A stretch of 64,000 nucleotides of DNA from Haliangium sp963772315 (GCA_963772315.1 CAVYWJ010000004.1:248001-312000), one strand, 5' to 3'. Numbered from the stretch's first letter, positions 12,660-24,395 are shown. Notes: generated from the sequence alone by a model not told the origin. Translations and numbers: made by a program.

Positions 12660-12910
12660 GATTCCCATCGATTTCTGTGATCACGGCCCCATCAAAAACC
12701 GTGCTCTTGCTCACGGGATCGTACTCGTGCACATACTCGCCACGGGCGAGCGTGATGCGCTCGATGCGGCCGAACTGGTCCGAGTGGAACGTGACCTGCT
12801 GGTCACCTGGACCATCTGCGACTTCGGGCGCGAGGTCGGCGTCGTAGCGGAAGCCAACCTCGGCATCGACGCCAGACAATGCCGGCGGGAGGTAGCGCTC
12901 GGCAGAATCG
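12660..12910 (-). pseudogene. RHS/YD-repeat-like fragment
   Basis: The minus strand reads GFRYDADLAPEVADG, DQQVTFHSDQFGRIERITLA and RGEYVHEYDPVSKSTV. The 'D.fGRi..it...G....YDp' pattern resembles YD (RHS) repeats from large surface or toxin-delivery proteins. Only about 80 residues are recognisable. The left side runs into the GTTCCC repeats and the right side fades out before the IS66 remnant. I interpret it as a scrap of a larger gene destroyed by insertions; a profile search is needed to confirm the family. Confidence 0.35.
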
Positions 12911-13084
12911 TACCCACTCGCCGTCCCCCGCTCGTCGTGCCTGGTCGTGACCGGGGGCTGGGCATGAGAGGCAGAGGTGGGTCGAAAAGGGTTGGATCGC
13001 GGAGAGCATGGGTAGGAAGCGGGCGGGAAGGACTCGCCGTAACCCGTCGTGACGAGAGAGGGGCAGTGGGGCAGGGTGGAAGGC

Positions 13085-13465
13085 ATGACAGAAAACGAAC
13101 TCAAGGAACTGAGGAAACGAATCGCGAATGCGCCAACGAATCAACGAGGTCGGCGGCAATACGGGCCGGAGCTGAAGCGAGAGGGGTTGAGGTATGCGGA
13201 GGAACATCTGGGGAAGGGGGCAAGCGTGGGAGAGGTGGCGGTGGCGCTGGGGCTGAGGGGAGGGACGTTGCAGACGTGGCTGAAGAGAGAGGAGAGGCGA
13301 GGAAGCGGTGTGCGAGCGGTGCGAGTGGTGGAAGAGAAGCCGAGTGAGCGAGCGGGAGAGAAGGAGGAGCCGGGGAGGCGGGCGGTGGTGGTGCTGGCGA
13401 ATGGAGCGCGGATCGAAGGGCTGACGATGAGAGAGCTCATCGAGCTGACGCGGGGGCTGGGATGA
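13085..13465 (+). CDS. tnpA: IS66 family accessory protein TnpA
   Basis: 126 residues from the internal ATG at 13085. An N-terminal helix-turn-helix (RYAEEHLGKGASVGEVAVAL, GLRGGTLQTWLKRE) is followed by a basic/acidic linker and a short C-terminal beta/alpha part (VVVLANGARIEGLTMREL). This is the usual IS66 OrfA layout. The last bases overlap the tnpB start. It may still be expressed, but it belongs to a dead element. Codon use is richer in A (GAG/AAG/GGA runs) than that of neighbours, consistent with a foreign origin. Confidence 0.75.
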   Translation: MTENELKELRKRIANAPTNQRGRRQYGPELKREGLRYAEEHLGKGASVGEVAVALGLRGGTLQTWLKREERRGSGVRAVRVVEEKPSERAGEKEEPGRRAVVVLANGARIEGLTMRELIELTRGLG

Positions 13466-13848
13466 TCGGCCAGCACGCTCGAGTGCCTGTCTACGCGTAC
13501 GGGGCACCGGCCGACCTGCGGAAAGGATTCGAGGGTCTGTCGGGGCTGGTGCAGACGGGGCTTGGGCAGGACCCGCTGTCGGGCGCGCTGTAGCTGTTCA
13601 CGAATCAGCGGCGGACGCACGCCAAGGTGCTGTACTTCGACGGGACGGGGCTGTGCGTGTACGCGAAGAGGTTGGCGCGTGGGCAGTTCGCGAAGCTGTG
13701 GAAAGAGCCGGGTGGGCCGACGGTCGAGCTGACGCGGACGGAGCTGGAGGCTCTTCCTGGAAGGGAGCGAGCTGGTAGGGAGAATGCCATTGAGCAAACC
13801 GCGGATGACGGCCAAGGAGCTTGCCATCGTGAATCAAATCTGATCTAA
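13462..13848 (+). pseudogene. tnpB: IS66 TnpB, interrupted
   Basis: The frame from 13462 shows the IS66 OrfB signature: VYAYGAPADLRKGFEGLSGL, then KVLYFDGTGLCVYAKRL and FAKLWKEPGG. A TAG stop interrupts it at 13591 (codon 44, where the family has an aromatic or aliphatic residue before LFTNQRRTHAKV). A second defect near 13750 shifts the frame: the true C-terminus (LEGSELVGRMPLSKPRM) continues one frame over and ends at a TGA near 13840. With two defects this is clearly a pseudogene, unless both come from sequencing errors. Confidence 0.7.
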
Positions 13849-13855
13849 AGGGAAC

Positions 13856-13951
13856 GTGCTCGAGCTGGAGCGACTCGATAACTTGGAACTCGCCAAGCAG
13901 GTGGTGCGGCTGCTCGAGCAGGAGAACGCGCGCCTGCATGGTGTTGTAGAA
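13856..13951 (+). pseudogene. tnpC: IS66 TnpC, first 32 codons only
   Basis: A GTG start gives LELERLDNLELAKQVVRLLE and QENARLH, the N-terminal coiled-coil typical of the IS66 transposase. The sequence then switches to hsdM DNA on the other strand (antisense to SMFYNT). The whole zinc-finger and catalytic region is therefore deleted. Confidence 0.6.
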
Positions 13952-15141
13952 CATCGACTCCGGCAGGGCGACGATGGCCTCGAGCCAGTCGCTCTCGAGC
14001 AGCCACCTGCGGATCTCGCTCTCGCCCGAGCCCGCGCCGCCCGTGAACATGGGCGAGCCGGAGAAGACGATCGCGAGCCGCGAGCCCTCCTTGTGCTCCT
14101 TGGGCTTCATGTCATCGCGCTTGCTCCACATGTGCTGCAGGAACAGGAGCGCGCCGTCGTTCACGCGCGGGAGCCCCGCGCCGAAGCGGCCGTCGAAGCC
14201 GCGCTTCTCGTGCTCTCTCTGGATCTCCTTCTGCTGCTTCTTCCAGTCGACGCCGAAGGGTGGGTTGCTGAGGAAGTAGTCGAAGGTCTCGGACGGGAAC
14301 TGGTCCTCGGTGAAGATGTCGCCGAATCGCACGTTGTCGCCGCCGCCGTTGTGGCTCACCTCCTTCATGAGCATGTCGGAGGCCGCGGTCGCGAAGGCGC
14401 GCTTGTTGTAGTCCTGCCCGTAGGCGTAGAGCCTCGCCTCGGTGTTGTGCTCGCGCAGGTAGCGCTGCGCCTCGGCGAGCATGCCGCCCGTGCCGCACGC
14501 GGGTCGAGCAGCTTGCGCACGGTGCCGGCCGTTGCGAGCAGCTTGTCGTCGTGGATGAAGGGCAGGTTGACCATGAGGCGGATCACTTCGCGGGGCGTGA
14601 AGTGATCACCGGCCGTCTCGTTCGCGAGCTCGTTGAAGCGGCGGATGAGGTTCTCGAAGATGAGCCCCATCTGCTCGTTGGGCACGTTCGACGGGTGCAG
14701 GTTGACGTCGGCGAACTTCGAGACCACGAGGTAGAGGATGTTCGCCTCGTGCATCTTCTCGATCTCGGCTTCGAACTCAAAGTACTCGAAGATGCGCTGG
14801 ACGTTCTGCGAGAAGCCCTTGATGTAGTGGCGGAGGTGGGCGTGGATGTTATCGGGATCGCCCTTGAGCTTCGCGAAGTCCAGCGGCGAGTGGTTGTGGA
14901 AGCGCTGGCCCGCGACCTTGTTGAGCTTCGTGTCGAGCGCGTCGCCCGCGAGCTTGCCGCCCTTGCTGCGCTCGTACTCCGCGACGACCTTGCCCTTCGC
15001 TGGCGCGAGCACGCAGTCGAAGCGGCGAAGCACGGTCATCGGCAGCATGACGCGCTCGTACTGCGGCGGGCGGTAGGGCCCGCGCAGGAGGTCGGCGATC
15101 TGCCAGATGAGGTTCGCGAAGGAGTTGTGATCAGCGGCCAT
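13938..15141 (-). pseudogene. hsdM: Type I restriction-modification methylase HsdM, broken
   Basis: The N6-adenine methyltransferase subunit of a type I system. Start 15141 is chosen over 15165 because GGAGG lies six bases upstream. The N-terminal helical domain is complete (LIWQIADLLRGPYRPPQYER, LPMTVLRRFD). The SAM-binding motif should be DPACGTGGM, but one base is missing near 14507, giving LDPRAARAAC in frame 1 while GTGGMLAEAQRYLREHN continues in the next frame. The catalytic NPPFG motif follows intact. The gene then ends at SMFYNT (about 13938), where IS66 tnpC sequence joins it, so the last part is lost. No hsdS or hsdR is present, so this is a dead fragment of a horizontally acquired system. 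Confidence 0.85.
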
Positions 15142-15161
15142 CGTCGTTGCCTCCGCCGCTC

Positions 15162-15257
15162 TCACCGCCGCGCGGTTGCGCGTCGATACCGGTCGGTCTT
15201 CTCGGCGCGCTTCAGCAGCGCCGCGACCTCCTTGATGGTCAAGACCTCGTCAGGCAT
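15162..15257 (-). pseudogene. Excisionase-family HTH fragment upstream of hsdM
   Basis: 31 codons: MPDEVLTIKEVAALLKRAEK then a short basic end. This matches the start of small excisionase-type DNA-binding proteins ('EVLTIKEVAALLKv..kTvY') that commonly sit before type I methylase genes. The wing and recognition parts (the usual about 60-70 residues) are missing, apparently through an internal deletion. It ends 20 bases before hsdM. Confidence 0.5.
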
Positions 15258-15486
15258 GGGGATTCCAGCATGGTCGGAATTCACGGGTAGCGATGGCATC
15301 AGACTCCAAGCGGCGCCATCCTATGCCGAGCTCCACGCCCGGCTCAACGCGCGTTCGAGCCCATCGGGTCCATCGCGCACGTAGCCCGTCCCACCGCCGC
15401 CGCTGCTCCTGCCAGTCGACCGTCCCGAGCACCGCCTCGCGCAGGCCGCGCTCGCTCACCGCGTCGAGCCGCCGTGCTTCCATCAT
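15250..15486 (-). CDS. Small hypothetical protein
   Basis: 78 codons with a good ribosome site (GGGAGG, six bases before the ATG pair at 15486/15483). The product is Arg/Trp-rich (REAVLGTVDWQEQRRRWDGL) with no motif that I know. It overlaps the start of the excisionase fragment by eight bases and would be the first gene of the broken hsdM operon. It could be a chance open frame; the ribosome site is the main support. The bases from 15487 to 15648 hold no gene. Confidence 0.35.
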   Translation of the reverse strand: MMEARRLDAVSERGLREAVLGTVDWQEQRRRWDGLRARWTRWARTRVEPGVELGIGWRRLESDAIATREFRPCWNPHA

Positions 15487-15648
15487 CTGGGGCCTCCCGG
15501 GATGCGTATGGTTGTTTCACCGCATACCTACCCGGTGATGGCCGCCCTGTCTTTCGCCCTGGCCGCTAACTCCCTATAATCCTGCTATTCCCGTTGTTCC
15601 AGAGGATCTGCACCCGGTCATGGGGCGCGCGCGCCGCGCGGTGACGCG

Positions 15649-16917
<1,269 letters not shown>

Positions 16918-17038
16918 GTCCTACATACTACGGCAACATCCCGCCTGGTGTGCAACATGAACTGTAGTGCGGTAGACGATATTTTCCTGGAGAGTAGGGG
17001 CGACCTGCGGCGCGCAGGAAGGCATCCGCCAGACGGGT

Positions 17039-17310
17039 GATGACGCTCTGCAGCTGCAGGAGAGCCTGGGGCGCGCGGGTGATGACGCTCTGGAGCTGCA
17101 GAAGAGCCTGGGGCGCGCGGGTGATGGCGCTCTGGAGCTGCAGAAGGGCATGGGGCGCGCGGGTGATGACGCTCTGCAGCTGCAGGAGAGCCTGGGACGC
17201 GCGGGTGATGACGCTCTGCAGCTGCAGGAGAGCATGGGGCGCGCGGGTGAAGACGCTCTGCAGCTGCAGGAGAGCATGGGGCGCGCGGGTGATGGCGATC
17301 TGGGGCGCCG
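17039..17310 (+). repeat. 42-bp tandem repeat, six full copies plus a partial
   Basis: The unit begins GATGACGCTCTGCAGCTGCA and is 42 bases long; the copies start at 17039, 17081, 17123, 17165, 17207 and 17249. Seven positions vary. As 42 is 14 codons, long open frames cross it on both strands: minus 17392-16928 gives 14-residue units of type ITRAPHALLQLQSV, and plus gives GRAGDDALQLQES units. The variable positions are silent in three of seven cases for the minus frame and in one of seven for the latter plus frame. This hints at, but does not prove, coding on the minus strand. No ribosome site is convincing. The rest of 16918-17694 holds no other gene that I can support. Confidence 0.85.
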
Positions 17311-17694
17311 GGAGGTCATCCTCGACCATGTCCTCCTGCCCGGGTGCTCGGCGCCCTGCGTCACGGCGGCGGCTACGCCCGCGCCCGAACATGGCCCGGC
17401 CCGATCACCTGCCGGGAGAGCGCTGGCCGGCCCCTGCGCGCTATCGATGAATCTCGTGTGAAAACAGGGCGATAGAGTTTTCGTGCATCACGACATGTTC
17501 AGCGCCGTCGCGTACGACGCTGCCGATGTGGGGCCAGCGGAAGATTTTCATGATCCGAAAACGGCTCGACGGCACTGCTCTGGCAAGCTCGCGCCATGCG
17601 GCCCCGGCTCCGCGGAATCCTGCGCGGCAGCCGGCGCGGGCCGCAGCGGTGCCTCACCCAGTCCTGTAAGTCAATCAAGCAAGGAGATTCCATA

Positions 17695-18129
17695 ATGGCA
17701 GACATTCAATGGGCGAGTCCTCAATCCCTGGATTACATCCCCGTCGGCAAGCTCGTGACGTTCACGGCGATGCACCAGGCCGAATACACGCAATACGTCC
17801 AGATCATCGACGCCGGCGGCCAGCCCATCAGCTTCTATCGCCTGGATGGCAGTCAGGCGAATTTCCCGATTTCTGGGAGCGGCACCGAGGTCGGTTTCCT
17901 CCAGGACGGGGCCGGCAGGTTCACGATGGCGTCCGGGATGCAGGTGCAGTTCGGCAGCAGCGGGCCGTACGTTCCGCTGGTCGCGGCGAGCACTGAAGCC
18001 GTGTTCTTCCTCGCCGACGCGACGCGCGGCGGAGGCGTCATGTACGTGACGGAAGACGGCGGCCCCGACGGCGACATGGATTACAACGATACCAGCTTCG
18101 TGATCCAGTGGTACGCGTTCGCGGGCTGA
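17695..18129 (+). CDS. LecB (PA-IIL)-like calcium-dependent lectin
   Basis: 144 residues; a clear AGGAG lies a few bases before the ATG at 17695, chosen over the upstream open frame. There is no signal peptide, as in Pseudomonas LecB. The C-terminus carries the family's calcium/sugar loop: TEDG, then DMDYNDTSFVIQW, compared with SEDGTDNDYNDAVVVINW in LecB, with a three-residue insertion in the loop. The protein ends in Gly; the terminal Gly carboxylate of LecB coordinates calcium in the partner subunit. The N-terminal 110 residues are beta-rich and diverged. It would bind monosaccharides such as fucose or mannose. A general D-x-D-Y-N-D calcium fold without sugar binding is the alternative. 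Confidence 0.6.
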   Translation: MADIQWASPQSLDYIPVGKLVTFTAMHQAEYTQYVQIIDAGGQPISFYRLDGSQANFPISGSGTEVGFLQDGAGRFTMASGMQVQFGSSGPYVPLVAASTEAVFFLADATRGGGVMYVTEDGGPDGDMDYNDTSFVIQWYAFAG

Positions 18130-18141
18130 CCGCTTCGTTTC

Positions 18142-18216
18142 CCACTCTCGACCGAGAGTGGTGCCGGGCATCATCATTCACGATCCGCATGATCCGTCGT
18201 GACGGAACATGCGGAT
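18142..18216 (+). terminator. Two consecutive hairpins between lectin and cytochrome genes
   Basis: CCACTCTCG and CGAGAGTGG at 18142-18161 form a perfect nine-base inverted repeat around AC. At 18183-18216, ATCCGCAT pairs with ATGCGGAT, and inside it CCGTC pairs with GACGG around GT, with a three-base internal loop on each side. Neither is followed by a T-run, so they could be RNA-stability or attenuation elements rather than terminators. The second ends a few bases before the ribosome site of the next gene and could lower its translation. Confidence 0.6.
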
Positions 18217-18234
18217 TCCTCACGGAGTACAACA

Positions 18235-19998
18235 ATGAAAACCAAGATCCTCATGTTCGGGGCGCTCGCCACCGCGCTGGCGATGACCACGATATCCGCG
18301 TCATGTTCGAAGACCGAGCGCGCTGTCGTTCCACCGAGCCCCGCGGATCGAGCGGCGTCGTTCCCGGGCGGTGCATCCATCACAGCGGCTGATCTGATCG
18401 CGACCCCCGCGCCTCTACCCGCCGCCCCACCGGCGTACAACTACGATCCCATCAACCCCAACATCAAGCACGAGGAGTATGCCCGCTTTGCCTGGCGGCA
18501 GTTCATCCACTTCAATTCCCCCGCCCAGAAGAATGGTATCGACGTCGCTGGCAAGTCTCCGGTAGTGCGGGGGGCCATCGATCCGGACCGCAGCTTTGTC
18601 GCGTCCGGCGCCAGTGACTTCTACCAGAGCGGCAAAACCGCTGGATCCAACTTCAGCAGCAATCAGCTGGTCTGGGAGACATTTGCTCACCGGTCCGAGC
18701 TGTTCCCCGCGCAATCGGCTCCCAGCGGGGACTTTTCCGCCCTGGCTCCTGCGTACACCTTCCAGAACGTCGAGGTCGCGCCAGCCGACGCCCGGTTCAA
18801 CAATCTCGACGAAAACACCCAGATCGGCCAGAACCAGATCTTCTTCCCGAAAGACGGCAACACGCCGTCAACCAACCCCTATGATGATAACATCATCCTG
18901 TTCCAGGCCAAGGTGAACGATGTAGAATATGATTACATCAAATCCATCTACAACGCCCAGGATCCCCCGGACGCGCTGGAATTGCCCCCCAACGGCAAGG
19001 ACCAGGGAGAATCCGTGGAGGTCAAGTCGGCCTGGCGGCAGATGACTCCCGACATCAAGCCTGGCCGCTACCACACGGCCGAGGCCCTGTACTACGTCAG
19101 GGGCGAGGACGGCAAGACCCAGGCGCAGGTGGGCACCTTCGGTCTGGTCGGCCTGCACATCCTGCGCAAGATGGAGAACTACCCGGCGTTTGTCTATACC
19201 ACCTTCGAACAGGTGGACAGCCTGACCACGCCAGGAGGGCAAGACACCGGGTTGTATGTCATCACCCTCTACGACGACATGAAATATGATAGGTCGGTAG
19301 CGCCAGGAACGCGGCCGCCGGCCATCCTCAACTCCGGGCCCACCCGCACCCTGGTCGCGCTGCCCCGGGCAGGCGCGGTAGATAGCGCCCACGGCTATGA
19401 CATCATTCCCGGCTCATTCACCGTGCCCTCCGGCTTTGCAGGCCCGATCAAGGTCCAGCTTCCACCGACAGGGACGCTCGCCGTCTATAACGTCAACACG
19501 GAGGTCCAGCAAGCCTTTGCCAGCAGGACCGAGCTCGCGGATTCGGTGTGGCAATATTATCGTCTCGTGGGGATCCAGGTGCTGCCCACGAACGAGGACA
19601 GCTCCATCACGGCTCCGCCCAATCCGCTCACCCAGGACTACTTTCTGGCGAACATCGTGATCGAGAGCAGCCAGCCTGGCATCCAGCTGTTCAAGGGGGG
19701 AGTCCAGGATCCCGACCCCACGAATCAGGATTTCACCCTGCTGGGCCAGCGCGGGCTGCCGAGTATCCTGGGCGTGAAGGACTTACCCGCGAACGCCGAC
19801 ACGCTGGTGATGGGCGGATGCATGGGCTGCCACGGCAACGCGCAGTACCCCCGGGACGCCGACGGTAAGGGCCCGAGCATCTTCAGCTTCCTGATCAACC
19901 AGGACACCATGACGGGCAAGGGCTTCAGCGCCGATGAGCGGAACGAGACCCCTGGGGAGCTGAGCACGAAAGCCCTGGAGTACCTGCCTGGACGATAG
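18235..19998 (+). CDS. Lipoprotein with a C-terminal c-type haem motif
   Basis: 587 residues. The ATG at 18235 has GGAG upstream and starts a signal (MKTKILMFGALATALAMTTI, then SASC). A conserved-looking segment YARFAWRQFIHFNSPAQKNG lies early in the mature protein. The C-terminus contains CMGCH (residues 529-533), which would bind haem c covalently via both Cys and His; a partner Met is not obvious. Most of the protein is a large unrecognised beta-rich domain. It would sit in the periplasm or at a membrane as an electron carrier or haem enzyme. It follows the lectin gene on the same strand and may share its transcript. Confidence 0.65.
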   Translation: MKTKILMFGALATALAMTTISASCSKTERAVVPPSPADRAASFPGGASITAADLIATPAPLPAAPPAYNYDPINPNIKHEEYARFAWRQFIHFNSPAQKNGIDVAGKSPVVRGAIDPDRSFVASGASDFYQSGKTAGSNFSSNQLVWETFAHRSELFPAQSAPSGDFSALAPAYTFQNVEVAPADARFNNLDENTQIGQNQIFFPKDGNTPSTNPYDDNIILFQAKVNDVEYDYIKSIYNAQDPPDALELPPNGKDQGESVEVKSAWRQMTPDIKPGRYHTAEALYYVRGEDGKTQAQVGTFGLVGLHILRKMENYPAFVYTTFEQVDSLTTPGGQDTGLYVITLYDDMKYDRSVAPGTRPPAILNSGPTRTLVALPRAGAVDSAHGYDIIPGSFTVPSGFAGPIKVQLPPTGTLAVYNVNTEVQQAFASRTELADSVWQYYRLVGIQVLPTNEDSSITAPPNPLTQDYFLANIVIESSQPGIQLFKGGVQDPDPTNQDFTLLGQRGLPSILGVKDLPANADTLVMGGCMGCHGNAQYPRDADGKGPSIFSFLINQDTMTGKGFSADERNETPGELSTKALEYLPGR

Positions 19999-20081
19999 GC
20001 AGGGTGTGCACCGGCTCTCCATCGATGTCAACGCGAAGTCCGGATAGACACACGGACGGCTCGCAGGGCACGCTGTCACGT

Positions 20082-21284
20082 ATGACCACGAACCCCTCCC
20101 CTACCATCCTCGACATCCTGGACCCCGCTTTCCGGGTCAATTCGCCGCAGACGAGAGAGGCAGCCGAGCGGTGTTGGTACGCCGAGACGCCGCTCGGGCT
20201 CGCCGTCCTCCGCCACGAGGATTGCGTGGCCATGCTGAAGGACCGGCGGCTGCGCCAGGCGGGGATCGACCACCTCGTCGCCCAGGGCGTCACCGGCGGC
20301 CCGCTGTTCGAGATGTGGCGGCGGGTCGTATTATCCATGGAGGGTCCCGGTCACAGCCGGCTGCGACGCCTCCTCGGCCCGGCGTTCAACAGCGCCGCCG
20401 TCGAGCGTTTGCGGCCCCGGATGCGGGAGATCGTCCACGGTCTCGTCAACCGGTTCGCCGCCGACGGGGCGTGCGACTTCATGTCAGCCTTCGCCGATCA
20501 CTACCCGCCGCAGGTGATGGCCGATCTGCTCGGCCTGCCCGAAGCGGAGCACGAGCGGTTCGTGGCCTGGGGCAAGGCGATCGCCGGCGTCCTCAGCTAC
20601 GAGGTTCCGCAGAAGCTGGCCGAGATCGAGGCGGCCCTGGCCAGCCTGTACGAGTCGATCGACCGCATCTTCGACGAGCGCCGCATCGAGCCGCAGCAAG
20701 ACCTGCTCACCGCTCTCGTCCATGCCTCGGACGGCGACGGCGACCGCCTCAGCCCCGACGAGCTGCGGGCCAACGTGGCCGGCCTCGTCCTCGCCGGGCA
20801 GGACAGCACCCGGGGCCAGCTCGGCCTCGCCGTCGAGATCTTCGCCCGGCATCCCGACCAGTGGACGCTGCTCGCCCGCGAGCCCAAGCTGGCCCAGAAG
20901 GCCGTCGAGGAGGTCATGCGGGCGAACGGTGTGGTGCCGGTCCTCTGGCGGGTGGCCTCCGAGGATCTCGAGTACCACGGGACCCAGATCGCCGCCGGCA
21001 CACGGATGTGGCTGATGGTGGCCGCCGCCCACCAGGAGCCCGGCATGTTCGGCGACACTTCGTTCAACATCCAGGCCGACCGGCCGGCGCAGCTGAGCTT
21101 CGGCCATGGTCCCCATTTCTGCCTCGGCGCCCAGCTGGCCCGGGTCGAGATGCACGAGGCCCTCCCTATCCTCGCCCAGCGCCTCCCCGGCCTGGCCTTG
21201 GCAGGCGAGCCCACGTACCGCTCGCAGCTGGCCGGCTTCGTCGGGCCCGAGACGCTTCCCATCCGTTTCACCCCGGCGGGGTGA
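20082..21284 (+). CDS. Cytochrome P450
   Basis: 400 residues from MTTNPSPTILDIL (the start at 20004 adds a non-conserved leader). The haem loop is FGHGPHFCLGAQLARVE with Cys347. The I-helix reads AGLVLAGQDSTRGQ, with the acid-alcohol pair as Asp-Ser; the K-helix motif is EEVMR, so the Glu-x-x-Arg pair is kept. It is soluble and of typical bacterial length. It would oxidise a small lipophilic substrate with electrons from a ferredoxin not encoded nearby. A terpene synthase lies 34 kb away; a link is only speculation. GC and codon use fit the neighbours. Confidence 0.93.
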   Translation: MTTNPSPTILDILDPAFRVNSPQTREAAERCWYAETPLGLAVLRHEDCVAMLKDRRLRQAGIDHLVAQGVTGGPLFEMWRRVVLSMEGPGHSRLRRLLGPAFNSAAVERLRPRMREIVHGLVNRFAADGACDFMSAFADHYPPQVMADLLGLPEAEHERFVAWGKAIAGVLSYEVPQKLAEIEAALASLYESIDRIFDERRIEPQQDLLTALVHASDGDGDRLSPDELRANVAGLVLAGQDSTRGQLGLAVEIFARHPDQWTLLAREPKLAQKAVEEVMRANGVVPVLWRVASEDLEYHGTQIAAGTRMWLMVAAAHQEPGMFGDTSFNIQADRPAQLSFGHGPHFCLGAQLARVEMHEALPILAQRLPGLALAGEPTYRSQLAGFVGPETLPIRFTPAG

Positions 21285-21327
21285 GCCGTCGGGCGGCCCG
21301 TGATGGACAGCGCCGTCAGCGAGCGGG

Positions 21328-22620
21328 CTACTCGCCGCGCTTGGGCGAGGCCTTGAGCACGACCTTGTCGTCCTTGACGACGACGTCGTACTGCAGGCCC
21401 TTGGCCTTGTACTGCTGCATGATGCGCGGGGCCTGCTCGTTCAGCTTCTGCTTGAGACGGTCGTACGAGATGTCCTCGCCGCCGACCAGCTGGCGCGCCT
21501 GGCGGTACTGCTCGTAGAGCGAGCGCGTCTCGGCCTCGGTCATGCCCGGGGGCGGCGGGATGGCGGCGGGCGTGGGCCGGGCGGCTGCCGCGGGCGTGGC
21601 CGGGCGCGCGGGCGGCGTTGCGGGCGGACGGGCTCCGATGTCGGGCACGGCGCGCGGCGGCGTGGCGGGCGGACGGGCCCCGATGTCGGGCACGGCGCGC
21701 GGCGCGGGCGGGCGCGCCTGCGGAGGCGGCTGCTGCGTGACGCTACCCGACGACAGCGAGCCCGTCACGTTGGTTTGCGCGGGCTGCAGCGCCGGCGTGC
21801 GCTCGATGGGCGGGAGCTGGGACGGGCGCGCCTGCGCTGCTTGCACGGGCTGGGGCGGGCGCGGCTGCGCCGCTTGCACGGGCTGCGGGACCGGCGTGCG
21901 CTCGATGGCGGCGGGCTGCGGCGGTGCCGTACGCGCGGCCGGCTGGGGCCTGGGCGCCGGCTTGGGCGGCTCGTCGGTGATCGCGGCGAAGAGCTCGTCG
22001 ATGCGATCGTCGAGCATGTCGTCGTTGTCGTCGATCTGGTAGACCTGCGGGCGGGCGGGCTTCGCGACCGGCGCGGCGTCGCCGTCGAGTCCGTCGAGCA
22101 GGTGCTGGAGGTCCCAGTCCTCGGTGTCGTGTTCTTCGGGCACCGAGTCGAAAATCATGGCCTCGTCGTCGTGCTCGTTGCGCTCGGCCACCTCGGCCAC
22201 CTTCTCGCGGTCGCGGCGGATGCGGTCGCGCATGGCCTTGGGCATGCTGTTGAGCAGCTCGTCGGGGATGTCCTCACCCTGGCGCTGGGCCTTGCGCCGG
22301 GCCCGGTTGATGTCGCGCTGGTAGCGACCCTGCTCGATCGACTGCATGGTCCGCTTCCAGTACGTGTTGTACGACCCGAACTTCTGCGTGACCGTGGTCA
22401 AGCGGAAGCGCAGCGCGGTGTTGCGGATCTGCTCCTGCGTCAACTCGCGGATCTTGCGCTCGATGTCCCTGTGCAGCTGCGCCGGGGCGATCTTCTGGAT
22501 GCCCATGAAGTACTGCTCGTAGAGGATCTTGGTCCGCTCGATCAGCAACTCGAGCGTGTCCAGCTGCTCGGTGAGCTCGGCCCCTCTCTCTTCGGTGCCG
22601 TATTTCGTCTTGCGCGCCAC
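21328..22620 (-). CDS. MXAN_5187-like protein
   Basis: 430 residues. The N-terminal 130 residues are helical and strongly patterned (LIERTKILYEQYFMGIQKIA, FRLTTVTQKFGSYNTYWKRT), as in proteins conserved across myxobacteria. A long Pro/Ala/Gln/Arg linker (about residues 215-355) separates this from a C-terminal domain of about 75 residues (MTEAETRSLYEQYRQARQLV ... YDVVVKDDKVVLKASPK), known as the MXAN_5187 C-terminal domain. There is no signal peptide, so it is cytoplasmic. The function is not established. It is divergent from rseP with about 120 bases between them. Confidence 0.75.
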   Translation of the reverse strand: MARKTKYGTEERGAELTEQLDTLELLIERTKILYEQYFMGIQKIAPAQLHRDIERKIRELTQEQIRNTALRFRLTTVTQKFGSYNTYWKRTMQSIEQGRYQRDINRARRKAQRQGEDIPDELLNSMPKAMRDRIRRDREKVAEVAERNEHDDEAMIFDSVPEEHDTEDWDLQHLLDGLDGDAAPVAKPARPQVYQIDDNDDMLDDRIDELFAAITDEPPKPAPRPQPAARTAPPQPAAIERTPVPQPVQAAQPRPPQPVQAAQARPSQLPPIERTPALQPAQTNVTGSLSSGSVTQQPPPQARPPAPRAVPDIGARPPATPPRAVPDIGARPPATPPARPATPAAAARPTPAAIPPPPGMTEAETRSLYEQYRQARQLVGGEDISYDRLKQKLNEQAPRIMQQYKAKGLQYDVVVKDDKVVLKASPKRGE

Positions 22621-22631
22621 GAGGCTGGTCT

Positions 22632-22662
<31 letters not shown>

Positions 22663-22742
22663 GTGGCGGGAGCGTTTCCGTCCGGGACGGGCCCGCCAAG
22701 GCAGCGCCGGTACGTCACCGGCTGCGAAACTGCCGGATTCGG

Positions 22743-24395
<1,653 letters not shown>

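Larger units (their letters stand above)
13085..13951 (+). mobile_element. IS66-family insertion sequence remnant
   Basis: tnpA and tnpB overlap by the usual ATGA, and the first 32 codons of tnpC follow; then the element stops abruptly at about 13951 inside hsdM sequence. The tnpB gene has a stop and a frameshift. The large transposase and the right end are missing, so it cannot move on its own. Confidence 0.75.

Noticed and set aside
17039..17310. Possible CRISPR array
   Set aside because: Units follow one another without unique spacers; the same holds for 2365-2600 and 29559-29770. No cas genes are present.
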